Shown here piece by piece: positions 60,092 through 64,000 of a DNA stretch of 64,000 nt. The notes under the pieces were generated by a model. That model made no database searches and had not been told where the DNA came from. It saw only the letters and a program-made list of their open reading frames with translations. The position numbers and the translations under genes are program-made. How positions within the stretch are numbered: the stretch's first letter is position 1; the number at the start of each line of letters is the position of its first letter. The stretch comes from Pullulanibacillus pueri. GTDB taxonomy: Bacteria > Bacillota > Bacilli > Bacillales > Sporolactobacillaceae. The stretch spans positions 310,001 through 374,000 of the forward strand of contig NZ_BMFV01000001.1 in assembly GCF_014639255.1 (NCBI RefSeq), given 5' to 3'.

Positions 60092-60844
60092 ATGAAAACT
60101 ATTTTTAAAACGGATTGTGGCAAGTTAAGAGACCACAATGAGGATAACGGCGGAATCTTTACTCGAGAGGGTCGAACACTTGCGCTAGTTGTTGATGGCA
60201 TGGGGGGGCACAATGCCGGTGATGTTGCAAGTGCATTGGCTTTAAAAGTCGTCGCTACAGAATGGGATAGCCATCCAGAATTACAGGAATCTCATCAGGT
60301 CATCACTTGGTTAGAAAATACCGTGGCATTGGCCAATAAGAAAATATATGAAAAGGCTCAAAGCGAAGAAGCATGTAAAGGTATGGGGACTACACTTGTT
60401 GCCGCTTTTTGTGATGATACACAAGTGATCGTCGCTAACATAGGGGATAGTCGTTGTTATTTTCTTCCGGAACAAGGGGAGATTATTCAAGTAACTGAGG
60501 ATGATTCATTAGTGAATGAATTAGTAAAGGCAGGTCAGCTTTCTAAAGAAGATGCCGATGATCACCCTAAGAAAAATGTCATTACAAAGGCGATAGGAAC
60601 AATGCCTCAAGTTGAGTGTGAGATTCAACAACTTTCTTGGTCTAAAGGGGATCGACTCCTTTTATGTTCCGATGGTTTGAGCAATTTGGTTAATGAAAAT
60701 GATTTATCTCACATTCTGCGGAACACCCTTTCAATGGAAGAAAAAGCAGAGGAACTTGTTCGTCTCGCTAATGAGGCGGGCGGCGATGATAATATTACAT
60801 TAACCATTGTTGAACATGGCGGAGACGATGGTGAGTCCAAATGA
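60092..60844 (+). CDS. prpC: PrpC, PP2C-type Ser/Thr phosphatase
   Basis: Dephosphorylates targets of PrkC. 250 residues with the PP2C metal motifs: VRDHNEDN-type start (LRDHNEDNGG), VVDGMGGHNAGDVAS, GTTLVAAF, ANIGDSRCY, CSDGLSNLV and GGDDNITLTIV. ATG 60092 follows AAGGGGTG. Overlaps prkC by four bases. Confidence 0.96.
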   Translation: MKTIFKTDCGKLRDHNEDNGGIFTREGRTLALVVDGMGGHNAGDVASALALKVVATEWDSHPELQESHQVITWLENTVALANKKIYEKAQSEEACKGMGTTLVAAFCDDTQVIVANIGDSRCYFLPEQGEIIQVTEDDSLVNELVKAGQLSKEDADDHPKKNVITKAIGTMPQVECEIQQLSWSKGDRLLLCSDGLSNLVNENDLSHILRNTLSMEEKAEELVRLANEAGGDDNITLTIVEHGGDDGESK

Positions 60845-62949
60845 TCGGAAAACGATTAAATGACCGTTATAAAATCATTTCTCGAGTCGGTGATGGTGGT
60901 ATGGCGGTTGTATATAAAGCGAAGGATCTTATCTTAGACCGCTTTTGTGCTGTGAAAATTTTACGTCAACAATTTTCGAATGATGAAGCCTTCATTCGCC
61001 GTTTCCGTAGAGAAGCTGAATCGGTCTCAAGTTTATCACATGCTAATATCGTGAATATATATGATATAGGTGAGGAAGATGACCTCTATTATATTGTTAT
61101 GGAATACGTTGACGGCACAACATTAAAGACATATATTAAACACTTTGCACCTGTGCCCCCAGAAAATGCTGTCTATATTTTAAAGCAAATTGCTGCAGCC
61201 ATTGAACATGCTCATGAACATGGGATTGTGCACAGGGACATTAAACCACAGAATATTTTAATTGATGATCAAGACCAGGTGAAGGTGACCGATTTTGGGA
61301 TTGCTTTAGGGTTGACATCCGCTACCATTACTTACACGAATTCTATTTTAGGCTCGGCTCATTATTTGTCGCCTGAACAAGCGCGTGGGGGAAAGGCCAC
61401 CGTTAAATCCGATATTTATGGATTTGGTATTGTCATGTATGAAATGCTAACAGGGCAATTGCCCTTTCCAGGTGATACACCGGTTTCGGTTGCCCTAAAA
61501 CATTTAAATGATGATTTTATTCATCCAAGAGAACTTAATCCTAACCTCCCGCAAAGTTTAGAAAATATTATTCTACGATCTTTAGCGAAGAATCCTGACG
61601 ATCGCTTTGACAGCATGGGTGACCTTTATGATGATCTTACAACAGCCTTAAACCCAGAAAGGATCAATGAACCGAAGTTTTCTCTCGCGAATGAAGATGA
61701 TCCAGGGGAAACAAAGGTGATGGTACCTTTAACGAATAATCAAAGCTCTCCACACGATAGCAAGGCGTCAGTGTCTGCACCTGAAGAAAATGGTGATGAA
61801 GAAGAGGAAGAAGAGACACCTACTTCGAAAAAGAAAGAAAAAAAGAAGGATAAGGGTACAAAAGAGAAAAAGGGCAAGAAGAAAAAACGGGCAGTCCTTT
61901 TTATCACTATTGCTATTCTGTTACTTGCCATCATTGTAGCCGCCTTATTTTTAGTGCCGAAATGGCTTCGTGTAGACACGGTTGCTGTTCCAAAAGTTAA
62001 GGGATTAACCTATGAACAGGCAGCGGATAAGTTAGAAGCGAAGGAATTCAAGGTTAAACGAAAGAATGTGACTGATGAAGATGCGCCTTCAGGTGTTGTC
62101 GTCAGCCAGAATCCTGAAGCGGGCGAAAAAATCAAGAAAAAATCAACAGTGACGCTTTCGGTAAGTAAAGGACCTGAAAAAGAAACGATTCAAGATTATG
62201 TTGGTTATGATATCGAAACCGTTAAGCAACTTGGTTTGGAAGATAAATTTAAAGATGTTATATATAAGGGAGTGGCTTCGGCTGATGATCCTGTTGGACA
62301 AGTCATTGCGCAAACCCCTGATGCTGGTAGTGAAAATGTTCCCTCTGATACCGTATTACAGATTACCTATAGTACTGGACCAGAGAAAATCACTATTCCA
62401 AATATAAAAGGGGATAGCAAAGAAGATGCGAAAACTTCCTTAGAAAATCTCGGATTTAAAGTGGCTTATGCTGAGGGAGACTACTCTGATGATATTGAAG
62501 AGGGGCATGTGCTAAAAACGGACCCTAGTTTTGGAAGTACAGCAGAGGAAGGCACTGAAATCACTGTTTACTTATCAAAAGGTAAGGAACTCGAACCAAG
62601 AACGACAGTCGAGCCGATAACAGTAACAGTAAAGCAGGCTGCTGACAGTGGTGATGACGATAAACCAGGAAATGATAAGGACAACGGGAATCAAAACCAC
62701 AATAGCAATAATGGTAAAGGCAATCCGCCTGATAAAGGTGACGACGAGACTCAACCCGTTAATGTTGTTATTTACTATACCGATGCAAAACATGACCACG
62801 AACAGTTCGTCAATGAAAGCATTACCGAAACCAAAGTCTATAACCTTCCACTAACGGTCGACCCTGAAGGTAAGGCGAGTTATCAAGTGTTTAAAGATGG
62901 ACAGCTTATTGAAGATAAAACGATAAAATACGATGATATAAAAGATTAG
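60841..62949 (+). CDS. prkC: PrkC, PASTA-domain Ser/Thr kinase
   Basis: Membrane kinase sensing cell-wall fragments; in B. subtilis it also triggers germination. 702 residues: kinase domain (about 10-270) with GDGGMAVVYKA, AVKIL (Lys near 40), HRDIKPQNIL, DFGIA and the TITYT activation loop; a Lys/Glu-rich juxtamembrane region; a membrane segment (about 353-376); three PASTA repeats (about 378-580); then a Gly/Asn/Asp-rich linker and a C-terminal beta domain. It is longer than the about 648-residue B. subtilis protein, mainly through the linkers. Confidence 0.95.
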   Translation: MIGKRLNDRYKIISRVGDGGMAVVYKAKDLILDRFCAVKILRQQFSNDEAFIRRFRREAESVSSLSHANIVNIYDIGEEDDLYYIVMEYVDGTTLKTYIKHFAPVPPENAVYILKQIAAAIEHAHEHGIVHRDIKPQNILIDDQDQVKVTDFGIALGLTSATITYTNSILGSAHYLSPEQARGGKATVKSDIYGFGIVMYEMLTGQLPFPGDTPVSVALKHLNDDFIHPRELNPNLPQSLENIILRSLAKNPDDRFDSMGDLYDDLTTALNPERINEPKFSLANEDDPGETKVMVPLTNNQSSPHDSKASVSAPEENGDEEEEEETPTSKKKEKKKDKGTKEKKGKKKKRAVLFITIAILLLAIIVAALFLVPKWLRVDTVAVPKVKGLTYEQAADKLEAKEFKVKRKNVTDEDAPSGVVVSQNPEAGEKIKKKSTVTLSVSKGPEKETIQDYVGYDIETVKQLGLEDKFKDVIYKGVASADDPVGQVIAQTPDAGSENVPSDTVLQITYSTGPEKITIPNIKGDSKEDAKTSLENLGFKVAYAEGDYSDDIEEGHVLKTDPSFGSTAEEGTEITVYLSKGKELEPRTTVEPITVTVKQAADSGDDDKPGNDKDNGNQNHNSNNGKGNPPDKGDDETQPVNVVIYYTDAKHDHEQFVNESITETKVYNLPLTVDPEGKASYQVFKDGQLIEDKTIKYDDIKD

Positions 62950-62964
62950 GATGGGACGGATGAG

Positions 62965-63855
62965 ATGGCAATTGGCAAAATTATAAAGTCACTCAGTGGA
63001 TTTTATTATATAGAGGACCATGGTGAAATCTATCAATGTCGAGGGAGAGGGAATTTCCGTAAAAGGAAATTAACGCCTCTAGTCGGAGATATTGTGGAGT
63101 ATGAATCCACGAGCCCCACAGATGGGATGGTACTTGAGATTCATGAACGTGAGAATGAATTAGTCAGACCGCCGATCTCCAATGTGACTCAAGCGCTTTT
63201 GGTATTTTCTGCTAAGGAACCTGAGTTTGATTCTGGACTTGTTGATCGCTTCCTTGTTCATATAGAAGCGCATCATATAAAGCCCGTTCTCTGTATTACC
63301 AAAATGGATCTTGTAAAGGGAAATAAGGAGGCGCTTGAGGGGATTCACTTTTTCAGTGAAAGGTATGGAGCCATTGGCTATTCTGTCTTTTTGTTAAGTA
63401 AAGATGATAGTGCTGATGACCTTGCGGATTTAAAGCATTGTTTAGAGAACGAAACCACTGTTCTTGCGGGACAATCTGGTGTGGGTAAATCTTCATTGCT
63501 TAATAAAATCGATCCACATTTAGATATTGATACAGCTAAAATTTCTGAAGCTCTTAATAGAGGGAAACATACAACACGACATGTGGAATTGCTAAAGTTT
63601 GCGGGTGGTTATGTGGCCGATACTCCAGGATTTAGCTCACTTGATTTTACCACTATTGAGACTCAAACATTAGGGGACTGCTTTCCAGAGATCCAAAGGG
63701 CTTCTGAAATGTGTAAATTCAGAGGGTGTACCCATATTTCTGAACCGGGTTGTGCTGTCAAAGAAGCAGTGGCTTCCGGTCATATTGCCTCCTATCGTTA
63801 TGAACATTATGAACAATTTTTTACTGAAATCTCTAATAGAAAGAAGCGGTATTAA
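62965..63855 (+). CDS. rsgA: RsgA (CpgA), ribosome small-subunit GTPase
   Basis: Circularly permuted GTPase that assists 30S maturation. 296 residues: N-terminal OB-fold, then the permuted order G4 (TKMDL, near 112), G1 ([12 protein letters not shown], near 170), G3 (DTPGFSSLD), then the zinc-binding domain with CKFRGCTH and GCAV. In B. subtilis the prpC-prkC-cpgA order is the same. The stop overlaps rpe by one base (TAATG). Confidence 0.96.
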   Translation: MAIGKIIKSLSGFYYIEDHGEIYQCRGRGNFRKRKLTPLVGDIVEYESTSPTDGMVLEIHERENELVRPPISNVTQALLVFSAKEPEFDSGLVDRFLVHIEAHHIKPVLCITKMDLVKGNKEALEGIHFFSERYGAIGYSVFLLSKDDSADDLADLKHCLENETTVLAGQSGVGKSSLLNKIDPHLDIDTAKISEALNRGKHTTRHVELLKFAGGYVADTPGFSSLDFTTIETQTLGDCFPEIQRASEMCKFRGCTHISEPGCAVKEAVASGHIASYRYEHYEQFFTEISNRKKRY

Positions 63856-64000
63856 TGGTTAGACGAATAGCCCCTTCCCTTCTGGCAGCGAATTTTGCAG
63901 CGTTAGCTTCAGAGGTGGAATCAGTCGAGCAAGCTGGCGCTGATATTCTGCATATTGATGTTATGGATGGACAGTTTGTCCCTAATATTACCATGGGGAC
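63855..64000 (+). CDS. rpe: Ribulose-phosphate 3-epimerase, N-terminal part
   Basis: Cut by the window edge after 48 codons. [17 protein letters not shown] and [16 protein letters not shown] are the standard rpe start with the metal-binding His-Asp. It interconverts ribulose- and xylulose-5-phosphate. Position after rsgA as in B. subtilis. Confidence 0.93.
   Translation, partial: MVRRIAPSLLAANFAALASEVESVEQAGADILHIDVMDGQFVPNITMG

Overview
The window (about 64 kb, moderate-to-low GC) is a chromosomal stretch from an endospore-forming member of the Bacillales. The evidence is gene order and content: a dcw (division and cell wall) cluster carrying the sporulation genes spoVD and spoVE, then spoIIGA-sigE-sigG, the ylm-sepF-divIVA block, ileS with a T-box, lspA, a PyrR-regulated pyr operon, and the remA-gmk-rpoZ-coaBC-priA-fmt-rsmB-prpC-prkC-rsgA-rpe block. 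This follows the layout known from Bacillus subtilis closely. MurE has the DNPR motif of meso-diaminopimelate-adding enzymes. I cannot name the species; a Bacillaceae or Sporolactobacillaceae relative is my best guess.

Layout. 0-18.8 kb: the end of ftsL, then pbpB, spoVD, murE, murF, mraY, murD, spoVE, murG, divIB, two DUF881 genes, sbp, ftsA and ftsZ. murB is not in its usual place after murG. 19-23 kb: a DinB-like gene, then the mother-cell and forespore sigma factor genes. 23-33 kb: ylmC-ylmD-ylmE-sepF-ylmG-ylmH-divIVA, T-box and ileS, ylyA-like, lspA and a RluA-family pseudouridine synthase. 33.5-44.3 kb: a small membrane-protein ORF, then pyrR-pyrB-pyrC-pyrAA-pyrAB-pyrK-pyrD-pyrF-pyrE, with PyrR attenuators before pyrR and before pyrB. 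44.3-49 kb is the accessory part. It holds a minus-strand chorismate mutase/HMGL-like aldolase pair preceded by what looks like a Phe/Tyr leader-peptide attenuator, two decayed genes (a peptidase E-like gene and a NIPSNAP gene), a DUF692 gene, a small two-CxxC membrane protein and a DUF420 protein. 49-64 kb: rqcH (minus strand), then the yloC-to-rpe block.

The most unusual feature is a set of short structured repeats between operons. Element A (about 11.46, 19.86, 22.98, 33.13 and 46.15 kb) is a nested hairpin whose central stem differs in sequence between copies but keeps its pairing. Element B (18.9 and 59.4 kb) has terminal inverted repeats. A tandem element C lies between murD and spoVE. 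Elements A and B exchange internal modules. Most copies follow an intrinsic terminator, and one copy of A cuts off the end of a gene, which fixes one of its edges.

The best candidate for an undescribed system is the aromatic attenuator at 45.77-45.93 kb. It has a 15-codon ORF with five Phe/Tyr codons, a hairpin that starts at its stop codon, and a 12-bp-stem intrinsic terminator ahead of an aldolase-chorismate mutase operon. All functional statements come from reading motifs and comparing with remembered family members. No search was run.
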